DNA from: Anaerosolibacter sp.
Lineage (GTDB): Bacteria > Bacillota > Clostridia > Peptostreptococcales > Thermotaleaceae
Length of the DNA: 64,000 nt
Assembly (NCBI RefSeq): GCF_029240175.1
Contig: NZ_JARBTM010000020.1
Location: 19,665 to 83,664, forward strand
Direction: 5' to 3'
A model generated the notes under the pieces. That model was not told where the DNA came from and made no database searches. It worked only from the letters and a program-made list of their open reading frames with translations. The translations under genes were made by a program, and so were the position numbers. Positions within the stretch are counted from its first letter, which is position 1; every line of letters begins with the position of its first letter. Of this stretch, positions 41,211-50,370 are shown one piece after another.

Positions 41211-42245
41211 TTAGTTTAGAACATATACTTTTACTTTTCTTCGGCCGTATTTCTTTACAGTGCTGGCGCTCTCATAGAATAAATCGATTTTGTTGCCCTT
41301 GATTGCACCGCCTGTGTCCTCAGCTATAGCAAATCCATAATCTGGCCATCCATCAAGAGACTCTATGTATAGTTTTGTCCCTAGAGGGATTACCCTCGGA
41401 TCCACTGCTACAACACCAGGTCTTACTTTTGTACCACTTCTCGTGATCCCATAGTATTTATCACCTGGATTTTTTCCTGTGCTTTCAAAGCCTGCATCAT
41501 AGGCTGTTGAAGACATTGTAATCATGTTTTTAAATCGTACATTGCCCCTGGATGTTGCAACATACTGGGCTGTGCCCTTTTCAACAATCTCTTCTACTGC
41601 CGCTGTAATTACCTCTTCTTGCGCGACTTCCTTGGATATTTCTTTGCCGTCTTCCATCACGATGCGATATTTTACTTGTTTTTCCCCGTTTTGACCTTTT
41701 TGAATAAGGTTTACCTTGCTCTTATCCAAATCATCATTGTACTTGATCACACTCTCATAGGGAATGGCTACGGTTTCCGTAACAATTTTTTCATTTACCC
41801 TAACGACAGTGACCGACTCATTTTTGTCAACCTTGTCCTCTAGGCCAGGCTCTATCCTGTCCTGTTCGCCTAGTACGATGTCATATTCGGCAAGAATATC
41901 TTTTACTTTCTCATTGGCTGTTTTAACTTCAGTAACCTTACCATCAGCTATAATGGTTACTGGATGGGCTCTTTTGATGGAAATAATCATTCCATCCTCT
42001 ACTTTGGCGTTTAAAGGTACCGATACTTTATCATGGTCTGCTAAAGTAATCTTTCCTTTTTTTAGTACGCCGCTTACATCTGCGAATGCTGTCTCTACTA
42101 CGATTTTATTATCTTCATCTTTTATTACGATCTCTTTTGTCAACGCGCTGCTGATAGAAAAAAGCCCTATTATCAACACAATTCCAAGAATAATGAGGTT
42201 TCTCTGGGTAGCGAAAACCTTCATTTTCTTCCAATTTGTCTCCAT
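41211..42245 (-). CDS. YabE-like G5 and 3D domain protein (probable peptidoglycan lytic enzyme)
   Basis: 344 residues: an N-terminal signal or anchor (LIILGIVLIIGLFSISSAL), two DUF348 repeats (about 40-150), a G5 domain (VPYE-type region then YRIVMEDGKEISKEVAQEEVI) and a C-terminal 3D domain with the three Asp (TAYDAGFESTG, VVAVDPRVIPLG, AEDTGGAIKGNKIDLF). It acts outside the cytoplasmic membrane, probably as a lytic transglycosylase-like wall hydrolase in germination or growth, as for the Sps/YabE/RpfB group. It sits at the expected place between tatD and rnmV. Confidence 0.9.
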   Translation of the reverse strand: METNWKKMKVFATQRNLIILGIVLIIGLFSISSALTKEIVIKDEDNKIVVETAFADVSGVLKKGKITLADHDKVSVPLNAKVEDGMIISIKRAHPVTIIADGKVTEVKTANEKVKDILAEYDIVLGEQDRIEPGLEDKVDKNESVTVVRVNEKIVTETVAIPYESVIKYNDDLDKSKVNLIQKGQNGEKQVKYRIVMEDGKEISKEVAQEEVITAAVEEIVEKGTAQYVATSRGNVRFKNMITMSSTAYDAGFESTGKNPGDKYYGITRSGTKVRPGVVAVDPRVIPLGTKLYIESLDGWPDYGFAIAEDTGGAIKGNKIDLFYESASTVKKYGRRKVKVYVLN

Positions 42246-42382
42246 AGGTTTTTATACCTCCCTTTCTTTTTCGGGGCAACTATAGTATTCTACACAAAAA
42301 CTTTCTATAAGTCAAATTTTTGGTGTAATTAAATGGACCATTTTCTATTATTTACAAAATTTATACATATTATTCACATTTC

Positions 42383-42557
42383 AAAACAAAAGCATTTCAT
42401 GCTCTAAAATCTAAGGAAATGCTTTTGTTCTTCACAGGGAACTAATAGTTCCCTATGACGCTTCGCTGTAACCCTCCAATTATTGGACATAGGGTGAACC
42501 CCTTTAAAAATCCCCTATATCTAGGAAATTTAAAACCATAATTTCCTAGATATAAAC
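42383..42557 (-). repeat. Structured repeat element, copy B
   Basis: In reverse complement it reads TATATCTAGGAAATT/AATTTCCTAGATATA (perfect 15-bp stem), a GGGG/CCC fold, then the same TCATAGGGAACT/AGTTCCCTGTGA hairpin and an AACAAAAGCATTTC/GAAATGCTTTTGTT tail. It is nearly identical to copy A through the block that includes GGAGGGTTACAGCGAAGCG. Confidence 0.78.
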
Positions 42558-42876
42558 AAATAGGAAATGATAATTTTTCATTTCCCAACAACATAAATTT
42601 ACCAAAATATAGATGTATTATATCACAGTTGTTTTTTTAGAAACAGTCCTATTTTATGTATACAATATCCTGTGTTTCTTCCTTGTCTTCGTTGCATTTT
42701 CGCCATATTTCCCGGGAAATTCTTAAAATATCTCAAGGTTTTTCTTTTTCTTCTATATTTCTACAGCGGGGATATTCTGTCTAATTTTTATTCCTATCTT
42801 GTTATATGCTTTTCCAGTCCATAAATATGCATCTAAGACTTATATGCTACTCCATATATAGACTTATATTAAAAGT

Positions 42877-42960
42877 AGGGAACGCCCCCCGTGGCGTTCC
42901 ATTTGGAGGGCATCAAGATGGTTTCCAATATCGGAACGGCACAGGGGCCGCTCCCTACGG
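42877..42960. repeat. GTAGGGAACG-type palindromic repeat
   Basis: GTAGGGAACGCCCCCCGTGG continues to CGTTCC. It is closed 50 bases later by CGGAACGGCACAGGGGCCGC and then TCCCTAC. Same family as the copies near 27203 and 51903. Confidence 0.65.
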
Positions 42961-43014
42961 TAAAATGGTTCAATCGCATTCATGGTTTCAGCATATTCGC
43001 CATCAAAGATGATA

Positions 43015-43047
43015 TAAAATGAGGATTGCCCAAGGACAATCCTCATT
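43015..43047 (-). terminator. Terminator of tatD
   Basis: Stem AATGAGGATTG/CAATCCTCATT with an intervening CCCAAGGA loop and T-rich minus-strand flank. Confidence 0.75.
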
Positions 43048-43058
43048 CTATATGCTTT

Positions 43059-43823
43059 TTAGATATTAAAAAATTTCTTTGCATTTGCGGTTGTCTGTTC
43101 AGCCACTTCTTCGAAGGAAATCTTCTTGATCTCTGCAATCTTTTCTGCAACAAATCGAACCAAGGCTGGTTCATTTCGTTTGCCTCGGTAAGGAACAGGG
43201 GTTAGGTACGGACTATCGGTTTCAATGAATAAATGCTCCAATGGAATTCGCTCTACTACCTCCACGGTTTTCCTCGCATTGTTATAGGTTACCGGTCCAG
43301 CGATGGAGATGTAGGCACCAAGCTTTACATATTGTCTGGCTAACTCCGCACTACCGGAATAGCAGTGCATCACAACACCCACATCAAAGGCCTTTTCCTC
43401 CTTTAATATCTGCATAACCTCGTCATTGGCATCACGATCATGGATGATGATCGGTAAGCTTACTTCTTTGGCAAGCTGAATTTGTCTTCGAAACCACTGG
43501 CGTTGAATATCCCTGGGAGAATTATCATAATAGAAGTCTAACCCAATCTCCCCGATAGCTTTTACCTTTGGCTTTCCTGCCAAGCCTCGATATAGCTCCA
43601 AGGTAATCTCATCCATATCCTTGGCATCATGGGGATGAGTCCCCACCGCTGCATAAATCATATCATATTTTTCAGCCAATGCGATGGCATCCATTGATGT
43701 CTGCAAATCAGCACCCGGATTCATGATCAGGCTTACACCATTTTCCTTGGCCTTGGCAATCACCTGATCCCGGTCCGCATCAAACCGCCCGCCATCCAAA
43801 TGGGCATGGGAATCAAATAACAT
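43059..43823 (-). CDS. TatD-family metal-dependent hydrolase (YabD-like)
   Basis: 254 residues of the TIM-barrel TatD family, with all metal-site motifs: FDSHAHLDGGRF, VGTHPHDAKDM, AIGEIGLDFYYD, PIIIHDRDA, MHCYSG and FIETDSPYLTPV. Members are Mg-dependent 3'-exonucleases or deoxyribonucleases; the physiological substrate in Firmicutes is unsettled. It lies downstream of metG as in B. subtilis (metS-yabD). Confidence 0.93.
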   Translation of the reverse strand: MLFDSHAHLDGGRFDADRDQVIAKAKENGVSLIMNPGADLQTSMDAIALAEKYDMIYAAVGTHPHDAKDMDEITLELYRGLAGKPKVKAIGEIGLDFYYDNSPRDIQRQWFRRQIQLAKEVSLPIIIHDRDANDEVMQILKEEKAFDVGVVMHCYSGSAELARQYVKLGAYISIAGPVTYNNARKTVEVVERIPLEHLFIETDSPYLTPVPYRGKRNEPALVRFVAEKIAEIKKISFEEVAEQTTANAKKFFNI

Positions 43824-43842
43824 CTAATCACTCCTCAAAAGA

Positions 43843-43912
43843 GGCTAAGGTTAAGTTTAAGGTTAAGCATCTTTTCTCTCAACCTTAGCCTTAACCTCAA
43901 CCTTAGTTTTTA
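43843..43912. repeat. AACCTTA-type short repeat with inverted arms
   Basis: Between metG and tatD: GCTAAGGTTAAGTTTAAGGT, a CTTTTCTCT spacer, and AACCTTAGCCTTAACCTCAA then CCTTAG. The arms are complementary, so it can fold. The heptamer-like units recall 41137-41175. Confidence 0.55.
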
Positions 43913-45850
43913 CTATCTTACTTCTGCACCGCTTTCTGCATCTGCTGTTACAAGGCTAAGCTTTTCACCACTCTCAGCAGATAAGATCATTCCTCTTGAT
44001 TCCTCTCCCCGCAGTACCACAGGCTTTAGATTTACTACTACAATAACTTTCTTGCCTACCAGCTCTTCGGGTTTAAAATGCTTGGCAATGCCTGATACAA
44101 TCTGTCTTGTCTCGCTGCCAATTTTCACCTGCAAAACTAAGAGTTTGTCGGCTTTCCCATGCTTCTTACATTCTAAGACTTCTCCCACTCTTAAATCCAA
44201 CTTGGCAAAGTCATCATACAAAATTTCAGGCTTAATTTCTATTGGTTTTTCTTCTTTCGGTTGTTCCTCTTCCTTTACACCACTGGCTGCAGCCAAGGCT
44301 TCTAGCTCCTTCGCAATATCGATTCTAGGGAATAGGGGCTCCTGCTTATTTACTTTTATACCCGCTGGAAGCTTTCCAAAGTGGAAGGTATCATTCCATT
44401 CCGTTCCCTGACCGTGGTCTATCCCTAACTGTATCCATATCTTCCGGGTCGTTGAATGCATAAATGGCTGAATCAATACAGAAATCATACGGATGCAATC
44501 AGCTAAATTGTATAATACTGTATCTAAACGCCCTTTGTTTGCATCATCTTTTGCCAGCACCCATGGTGCTGTTTCATCGATATACTTGTTGGTTCTTCGA
44601 ACCAGCTTCCAAATTTCCTCTAAAGCATTGCTAAAGTCTAGCTTATTCATCTTTTCTTCTAACTTGGTAGATACAGAGACCGCGATATGCTTCAAGTCCT
44701 CATCAAATTCTCCATCTACCTTTGGTTCAGGGATAATACCCCCGTTGTATTTATCGATCATGGCCACGGTTCTGCTCACAAGGTTTCCTAAGTCATTGGC
44801 CAAATCGGAGTTAATACGGTTCAATAATACTTCATTGGTAAAGACGCCATCCTGCCCAAAGGAATATTCCCTCAACAAGAAATATTTTAATGCATCTACA
44901 CCATAGCGTTCTGACAGGACAACAGGATCTACTACGTTTCCTTTGGATTTTGACATCTTGCCACCCTCCAGTAGAATCCAGCCATGACCAAATACCTTCT
45001 TTGGCAGTGGAATCTCTAAAGCCATGAGCATAGCCGGCCAGATAATGGTGTGGAACCTTACGATTTCTTTACCTACCAAATGGACATCGGCTGGCCAATA
45101 TTTTCTGTAATCTCCCTCTTGATCCTCAGGATAACCTAGGGCTGTAATATAATTGGATAGTGCATCCAGCCACACATAAATCACGTGTTTTTCATCAATT
45201 GGCACAGGAATACCCCAGTTAAAGCTTGTTCTAGAAATACACAAGTCTTCTAATCCTGGCTTCAAGAAATTGTTAATCATTTCATTCTTTCTAGATACAG
45301 GCTCTAAAAACTCAGGATTTTCTTCAAAATACTTCAACAACGGATCTTGATATTTTGATAATCTGAAGAAATAGGACTCTTCTTTTGTCAATTCCACAGG
45401 TCTTCCGCAATCAGGACATTTTCCTTCTGTTACCTGGGTCTCTGTCCAGAAGGCTTCACAGGGTGTGCAATACCATCCCTCATACTCTCCCTTATAGATA
45501 TCTCCTTTTTCATAAAGCTTTTTAAAAATTTCCTGTACTCTACGTTTATGATAGTCATCGGTAGTACGGATAAAGATATCGTAGGATATTTCCATAGTTT
45601 CCCATAATTTCTTGATACCTTCTACGATGCCGTCTATATACTCCTTTGGCTGTAATCCCTTTTCCTCAGCTGCTCTTTGAAGCTTCTGTCCATGCTCATC
45701 CGTTCCCGTCAAAAACTTTACATCGTATCCTGTGGCTCGCTTAAATCTGGCCATGGCATCAGCCGCCACCGTGGTATAGGTATGACCGATATGAAGCTTA
45801 CTGCTAGGATAATAAATAGGCGTTGTAATATAGTACGTTCCTTTGCTCAT
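43913..45850 (-). CDS. metG: Methionyl-tRNA synthetase with C-terminal tRNA-binding domain
   Basis: 645-residue class I synthetase charging tRNA(Met). The HIGH motif is at 20-23 ([10 protein letters not shown]), a zinc knuckle uses Cys128, 131, 145 and 148, and KMSKS is at 298-302. The C-terminal OB-fold EMAP/Trbp111-type domain ([28 protein letters not shown]) promotes dimerisation and tRNA binding. SD AAGGAGGACG. A T-box leader stands upstream of the small gene that precedes it, so both are probably controlled by uncharged tRNA. Confidence 0.97.
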   Translation of the reverse strand: MSKGTYYITTPIYYPSSKLHIGHTYTTVAADAMARFKRATGYDVKFLTGTDEHGQKLQRAAEEKGLQPKEYIDGIVEGIKKLWETMEISYDIFIRTTDDYHKRRVQEIFKKLYEKGDIYKGEYEGWYCTPCEAFWTETQVTEGKCPDCGRPVELTKEESYFFRLSKYQDPLLKYFEENPEFLEPVSRKNEMINNFLKPGLEDLCISRTSFNWGIPVPIDEKHVIYVWLDALSNYITALGYPEDQEGDYRKYWPADVHLVGKEIVRFHTIIWPAMLMALEIPLPKKVFGHGWILLEGGKMSKSKGNVVDPVVLSERYGVDALKYFLLREYSFGQDGVFTNEVLLNRINSDLANDLGNLVSRTVAMIDKYNGGIIPEPKVDGEFDEDLKHIAVSVSTKLEEKMNKLDFSNALEEIWKLVRRTNKYIDETAPWVLAKDDANKGRLDTVLYNLADCIRMISVLIQPFMHSTTRKIWIQLGIDHGQGTEWNDTFHFGKLPAGIKVNKQEPLFPRIDIAKELEALAAASGVKEEEQPKEEKPIEIKPEILYDDFAKLDLRVGEVLECKKHGKADKLLVLQVKIGSETRQIVSGIAKHFKPEELVGKKVIVVVNLKPVVLRGEESRGMILSAESGEKLSLVTADAESGAEVR

Positions 45851-45851
45851 G

Positions 45852-46130
45852 TTACGTCCTCCTTCTTTTTTTCTTTCTTTGTTCTGTTTTTAATACAAGT
45901 AACTCATACAAACCAAATAACATCATCAATCCATGGCCCCATAGGGTAATTTTCAGCTGATTAAACTCCTCCGTCTTCATATAGCGAAGGATAAATAGAG
46001 AAAACTCCTTTGGATCCAATAGAATAACAGTTAGGGCTACCACAATATAAAGGATTGCCACCACAATAAAGCCCTTGAGATATCCATAAACAAACCGCAG
46101 GGATATCCCCAGCTGCTTTTCCCTACCCAC
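45852..46130 (-). CDS. Small two-span membrane protein between the T-box and metG
   Basis: 92 residues from GTG at 46130 (AGAGGTG five bases upstream); longer frames overlap the T-box terminator. Two hydrophobic helices ([19 protein letters not shown] and [18 protein letters not shown]) and a Lys/Arg-rich C-terminus ([12 protein letters not shown]). Its stop is one base before the metG start codon, implying coupling. Function unknown; being under the same T-box is unusual. Confidence 0.62.
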   Translation of the reverse strand: MGREKQLGISLRFVYGYLKGFIVVAILYIVVALTVILLDPKEFSLFILRYMKTEEFNQLKITLWGHGLMMLFGLYELLVLKTEQRKKKRRRT

Positions 46131-46192
46131 AGCATCACCTCTCTTCAACCAAACAACTCCATCCTCTGCTATTGTTTCCAAAAAAATCAAAA

Positions 46193-46445
46193 AACCCTCG
46201 TCCCTATATATAGGGACGAGGGTTAACTCGCGCTACCACCCTAGTTTATTACTACCTCGCGGCAATAAACTCAGTAAGTGACATACATCACCTTGCAGGT
46301 ATAACGGCTGCAATACCGGCATAACCTTAGCCTGTGCCTCAGCCATGCAGTTCAGGGGCCATCTTCAGCATTTTCCTTCGTACCAGCTTTCACCTTCCCT
46401 GGCTCTCTAAGACGAACTCCCATGCCTACTCTTCCCGTCATTACT
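46193..46445 (-). ncRNA. T-box leader with terminator (tRNA-Met sensing, probable)
   Basis: Minus strand: the T-box core AGGGTGGTAGCGCGAG (46227-46242 region) is followed by a perfect 16-bp terminator stem with arms AACCCTCGTCCCTATA (46193-46224) and TTTTTTG. Upstream are the Stem I features, including GGGAAGAGTAGG and GAAGATGGCCCCTGAACTGC. ATG in the last string is the likely specifier, agreeing with metG downstream. Specifier choice is inferred, not proven. Confidence 0.9.
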
Positions 46446-46547
46446 TTTGATGTGTAATATAGTTAGTATATATTCAATGTATAGAAATATGCATAAATTG
46501 TCAAGGTCTTTTCAATAAAATAACTTTTTCCTGGGTTAATCTATTCA

Positions 46548-47081
46548 TTACAGAAACAATATACTGCAGATCACCACAGAAGCAATGACCGCTGCCAAGT
46601 GGGAAATCAATGCAGCACCTAAGGTATGTCTCGTATTTCTAATCGCCACAGCCCCAAAGTATACGGCCATAGTATAAAAAATGGTCTCCGCTGAGCCCAT
46701 CATGGTAGATGCCACCCTCCCAATAAAGGAGTCTGCCCCATAGGTATGGACGATATCTCGTACAATGCCTAATGCACCGCTGCCTGATATGGGCCGCATG
46801 ATGACCAAGGGCACTACCTCTTGGGGAATACCCAACACCTTGGTAATGGGAGATAGCACCATTGTAAATAGACTCAAGGCTCCCGATTCCCTGAAAATGC
46901 CGATGGCAAGGAAAATAGCAATCATATAGGGCATAATTCGTACTGCTGTTTTAAACCCTTCTCCCGCCCCTTCCACAAAGGCCTCATAGATATTCACTTT
47001 CTTGATAAACCCATGAACCAAAATCATGGTGATCAAGATCGGTATGATCATGATTGATACGATATTCAGTATTGTAAGCAT
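46548..47081 (-). CDS. spmB: Spore maturation protein B
   Basis: 177-residue membrane protein of the nucleoside-recognition (Gate) family: IMPYMIAIFLAIGIFRESGAL, LGIPQEVVPLVIMRPISGSGAL and STMMGSAETIFYTMAVYFGA. With SpmA it is needed for spore core dehydration and heat resistance. Its start follows the spmA stop by one base. Confidence 0.93.
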   Translation of the reverse strand: MLTILNIVSIMIIPILITMILVHGFIKKVNIYEAFVEGAGEGFKTAVRIMPYMIAIFLAIGIFRESGALSLFTMVLSPITKVLGIPQEVVPLVIMRPISGSGALGIVRDIVHTYGADSFIGRVASTMMGSAETIFYTMAVYFGAVAIRNTRHTLGAALISHLAAVIASVVICSILFL

Positions 47082-47082
47082 A

Positions 47083-47658
47083 TCAGCACTTCCTCTCCAT
47101 CAATTTGCAGGCCAAAATTCCCACCACTGTTGAGACCGTGGTGGCAACTAAAGTAGCCCCAATAATTTCCGTAGGATTTACTGATCCTGCATCAGCCCGA
47201 ATCTTTAATACAGATAATGGAATTAACTGAATGGAGGACATGTTGATAACTAAGAACATGCACATACTATTGGTTGCTCGATCCTTTTGGGGATTGAGCT
47301 GTTGGAGCTCTTCCATGGCCTTTAGCCCCAAAGCGGTGGCTGAATTGCCTGCTCCAAACATATTGGCTACCATATTCATCATGATGGCACTGATAGCGGG
47401 ATGATTTTTAGGGATCTCAGGAAATATCAGACGTATAAGAGGCCCCATGGCTTTGCTCATGCTTTGAATAAGGCCCGATTTTTCTGCGATATTCATAAGG
47501 CCTAACCAAACAGCCATGATCCCTGTCAATCCAATGGCAAAGGTCACCGCCTCCTGGCTATGTTGAATCACCACCTGATTCACAATATCTACCTTTCCGT
47601 TGACCAGGGCAATTGCTACACCCCCTACGATCATCACAAACCAAATCATACTCATCAT
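47083..47658 (-). CDS. spmA: Spore maturation protein A
   Basis: 191 residues, membrane protein of the same Gate family as SpmB: LTGIMAVWLGLMNIAEKSGL, HPAISAIMMNMVANMFGAGN and ATALGLKAMEELQQLNP. The conserved NMxANxxGxGNxATPxG-like motif is clear. First gene of the spmAB pair; SD GGGGAG eight bases upstream. Confidence 0.93.
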   Translation of the reverse strand: MMSMIWFVMIVGGVAIALVNGKVDIVNQVVIQHSQEAVTFAIGLTGIMAVWLGLMNIAEKSGLIQSMSKAMGPLIRLIFPEIPKNHPAISAIMMNMVANMFGAGNSATALGLKAMEELQQLNPQKDRATNSMCMFLVINMSSIQLIPLSVLKIRADAGSVNPTEIIGATLVATTVSTVVGILACKLMERKC

Positions 47659-47694
47659 ACTCTCATCTCCCCATGGCGAGTTATATGACAGTAT

Positions 47695-47722
47695 ATGAAA
47701 AAGGCATACTCCGTATGCCTTT
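47695..47722 (-). terminator. Terminator of the PepV gene
   Basis: Nine-bp stem AAAGGCATA/TATGCCTTT followed on the minus strand by TTCATAT. A modest T tract. Confidence 0.65.
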
Positions 47723-47726
47723 CCCC

Positions 47727-49064
47727 TTACTTCGCCAGCTCTGCAATGGCTTTCGTATACATTTTTAAGCTCTTTACCAAAGTATCTATTTCTATATACT
47801 CATCGGCTTGATGGGCTAATTTTTCTCCCCCTGGAAAAGTTGGTCCAAAAGCTACAAAATTTTCAAAGGCTCTGGCATAGGTTGCACCGCCTGAGGAAAT
47901 AGGCGTACTATCTAAGCCGGTTTCCTCTTCATAGACCTTTCTTAACCGCTGCACTAATCTGTGCTCATTGGGTACATACAGGGGAGCAAGATAATCAACC
48001 TCCTGATAGACAAGATCGTATTTTTCTGCTGCAATTTTGATCAGCTGGATGATGTCTTCCTTCCTTTTGGTTACAGGGAAGCGGATATCTACACCGATCA
48101 TCTGCTGCTCATCATTCAGGTCAATTTTTGCCACATTGAAGGTTAACTTTCCCGATGGCTCGTCTTCACAATTACCCACAATTTTCTGGGCATAACAGTC
48201 CTCGCCCACCATCTCAGCAATAAAGTTAATAGCTTCCGTTTCAATCCCTGCTTCCTTTAATGCCATGCACAACCTGGCAATGGCATTCTTCCCAAGGAAT
48301 GATTTCGCTGAGTGGGCTCCTTTTCCTAAAACTGTAACGTTCTCCCCATCCCTTTCATAGTCAAAATGAAGCTCCTCTAAGACCTTGATAACCCTTGGGT
48401 TGTTTTGAAAGTTGTATGTACAATGGTCAGGAACACTGTTATATGCATTACCTCCAGAAACCAAGACCCTTCTGGCTTTATTACAAACCAACTGAAACTG
48501 CAGCAATCCCTTTTCTGCAAAAATCAATGGATAATCGCTATCAGGGGTAAAGCCGCAGGTTGGTGTCTCCTCTAGGTCTTTATATTTGTTGATGCACTCC
48601 CATCGGGTTTCTTCATTGGCGCCTACGATTAATCTTACCCTCTTATGAATCGGATATCCTAGGTCCTTTACTGCCTTCATGGCGTAAAGGGCAGCAATGG
48701 TAGGTCCCTTGTCGTCTACCGCTCCCCGGCCAAATATTTTTCCTTCGTGGATTTCTCCACCATATGGAGAATAGCGCCATGTCTTCGAATCTCCTTCAGG
48801 CACCACATCTACATGACCTAGAATTGCAATCATTTCATCTCCTTCACCCATCTCTGCGTAGCCATAATACCCATTTCCATATTTCACACGGAATCCCATA
48901 TCCTCTGCTGTCTTTAGTGTATATCGTAAAGCCTGGTCTACACCTTGTCCGAAAGGCATACCCTCTATAGGGCTGTCCTCCACACTCTTTATCTGTACCA
49001 ACTCCTGAATCTTCTCGATCATTTCATCCTTTAATTCATCTATTTTCTTATCTATTGCCTGCAT
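47727..49064 (-). CDS. pepV: PepV-type M20 dipeptidase
   Basis: 445-residue dinuclear zinc dipeptidase. Motifs: MIAILGHVDVVPEGD, RGAVDDKGPTIAAL (bridging Asp), GANEETRWEC (catalytic and metal Glu), FTPDSDYPLIFAEKG and SSGGATYAR. It hydrolyses dipeptides in the cytoplasm. SD AAGGAGG. Monocistronic. Confidence 0.92.
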   Translation of the reverse strand: MQAIDKKIDELKDEMIEKIQELVQIKSVEDSPIEGMPFGQGVDQALRYTLKTAEDMGFRVKYGNGYYGYAEMGEGDEMIAILGHVDVVPEGDSKTWRYSPYGGEIHEGKIFGRGAVDDKGPTIAALYAMKAVKDLGYPIHKRVRLIVGANEETRWECINKYKDLEETPTCGFTPDSDYPLIFAEKGLLQFQLVCNKARRVLVSGGNAYNSVPDHCTYNFQNNPRVIKVLEELHFDYERDGENVTVLGKGAHSAKSFLGKNAIARLCMALKEAGIETEAINFIAEMVGEDCYAQKIVGNCEDEPSGKLTFNVAKIDLNDEQQMIGVDIRFPVTKRKEDIIQLIKIAAEKYDLVYQEVDYLAPLYVPNEHRLVQRLRKVYEEETGLDSTPISSGGATYARAFENFVAFGPTFPGGEKLAHQADEYIEIDTLVKSLKMYTKAIAELAK

Positions 49065-49196
49065 GCAATTTCCTCCTTACATACTGTCATCAAGCCATTA
49101 TTCTTCATAGTATTCCGCAGTATGCTGTTTTTAACAATACTATTAATAATACCCTAAAACAGAGGAAATTTAAACAATATGCAAAAAATTTTATTG

Positions 49197-49241
49197 AAAA
49201 AGAGAAGTATCCTCGGCTTACGTCGAGGACACTTCTCTTTT
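49197..49241 (-). terminator. Terminator of the ECF sigma operon
   Basis: Long stem starting AAAAGAGAAGT with a second helix TCCTCG/CGAGGA inside, flanked by A and T runs on both sides. Confidence 0.75.
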
Positions 49242-49911
49242 ATTCCATTTCAATTTCAATTTCACTGTCTTCTTGGAGTTTTTCTATGACTCTTGCCTTA
49301 CGAAGCAAATATACACCTAAGACAACCAGACCAATAGGGACAATATTTCTATTGATATCATGGATCCAATAGGTTGGAAACTCGTTGCCGTAAATCTGTC
49401 GCAGCGTATTTGCCACAAAATCCGTTACATTTTCAAACACGGAAAGCCCGCCTAAGACAACCAATCCAATACCCACATACTTACGGTTGATGCGGCCCAA
49501 ATCGATATCGTAGATGATCTTGTCTTCCACCGCATCCCCTCGAACGATCTGCTTCCTTATATTGAGACTATCAAAGAAGCTATAGAACCACACAATAATA
49601 CCTAGGGAAATGATTACCCCCTCCGTCATGACGCCCAGGGCAAACACCACCATAAACGCGGTTAGCAATTGCAATCCTCTGTTCATCAGACCCATGTACA
49701 TCTGTCCGCAGCCAGGGATCAGAGAAAAAATAAAGCTCCAGAACCTGCTTAACTCACCTTGATGTCGCTTCCCATGAAATAAATTTTTCCCAATACAGTG
49801 GTGGCAGACCTTCTTACCTTGCACCTCTTCTATGCAATCACTGCACACAGGATGATTGCATACACTGCAAATGTATTCGGACCGTATACCCTTATGATAT
49901 TTACAATTCAT
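49240..49911 (-). CDS. B-box zinc-finger membrane protein in the ECF sigma operon
   Basis: 223 residues. The N-terminal B-box-like zinc finger contains CKYHKGIRSEYICSVCNHPV and CSDCIEEVQGKKVCHHC. A TM2-like segment IPGCGQMYMGLMNRGLQL and several hydrophobic helices follow. The C-terminal part (YVGIGLVVLGGLSVFENV) resembles LiaI/LiaF-like membrane domains. It lies three bases after the anti-sigma gene, so it is the third gene of the sigma operon and may join envelope-stress signalling. Specific function unknown. Confidence 0.75.
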   Translation of the reverse strand: MNCKYHKGIRSEYICSVCNHPVCSDCIEEVQGKKVCHHCIGKNLFHGKRHQGELSRFWSFIFSLIPGCGQMYMGLMNRGLQLLTAFMVVFALGVMTEGVIISLGIIVWFYSFFDSLNIRKQIVRGDAVEDKIIYDIDLGRINRKYVGIGLVVLGGLSVFENVTDFVANTLRQIYGNEFPTYWIHDINRNIVPIGLVVLGVYLLRKARVIEKLQEDSEIEIEME

Positions 49912-49914
49912 CGC

Positions 49915-50370
49915 TTAATCCCTCCATATCCTTATATCAATATTGTTAAAAACCCTTGAAATATTTCGATTGACCTCATCCATGGAAAACACGATATTCT
50001 CTTGGACGGCACTGGTCTTGTGGATGATCTGTCCATAGTCAATGTGTTTTGAAACACCCGCCACATTGATCACCAGCATCAATATCCCTGCGGCTACAAG
50101 ACTCCGTCCCCATCCTTTATAGGATACCAGGGTCGGCCTCGGCTTTCTGTGGATTTTCTGAATCTCTGCCATGATCGCCAGGGTAAAATCAGGCGGTGCT
50201 TTGATCTCCAAAGGAGAATCCAACAGTTGATGCAGTGCTTCCTGGGCATCCAGTTCTCTACGACAAGCCCCACAAGCTGCCAGATGGGCCTCCACCTCCT
50301 GGACAGTGCTTTCATCTAACTCTTTTCGAATATATCGATCCAGTATTCTTACTATTTTTTTGCACTCCAT
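49915..50370 (-). CDS. Anti-sigma factor with zinc-finger (zf-HC2) domain
   Basis: 151 residues. The N-terminal zinc-binding anti-sigma motif is HLAACGACRREL (HxxxCxxC). A single membrane span (GRSLVAAGILMLVINVAGV) and a short extracytoplasmic tail follow. This is the ZAS architecture that holds an ECF sigma factor at the membrane until a signal releases it. It overlaps the sigma gene by 19 bases. Confidence 0.87.
   Translation of the reverse strand: MECKKIVRILDRYIRKELDESTVQEVEAHLAACGACRRELDAQEALHQLLDSPLEIKAPPDFTLAIMAEIQKIHRKPRPTLVSYKGWGRSLVAAGILMLVINVAGVSKHIDYGQIIHKTSAVQENIVFSMDEVNRNISRVFNNIDIRIWRD

Larger units (their letters stand above)
42246..43014. other. Long non-coding stretch carrying repeats
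   Basis: Apart from the structured copy B (42383-42557) and the GTAGGGAACG repeat at 42877-42960, the sequence is AT-rich with no supported gene. It should hold the promoter of the 3D-domain gene. Confidence 0.5.

Noticed and set aside
39350..42557. Composite transposon bounded by inverted elements
   Set aside because: The enclosed genes are housekeeping in their usual order, no transposase is present, and no target-site duplication is evident.
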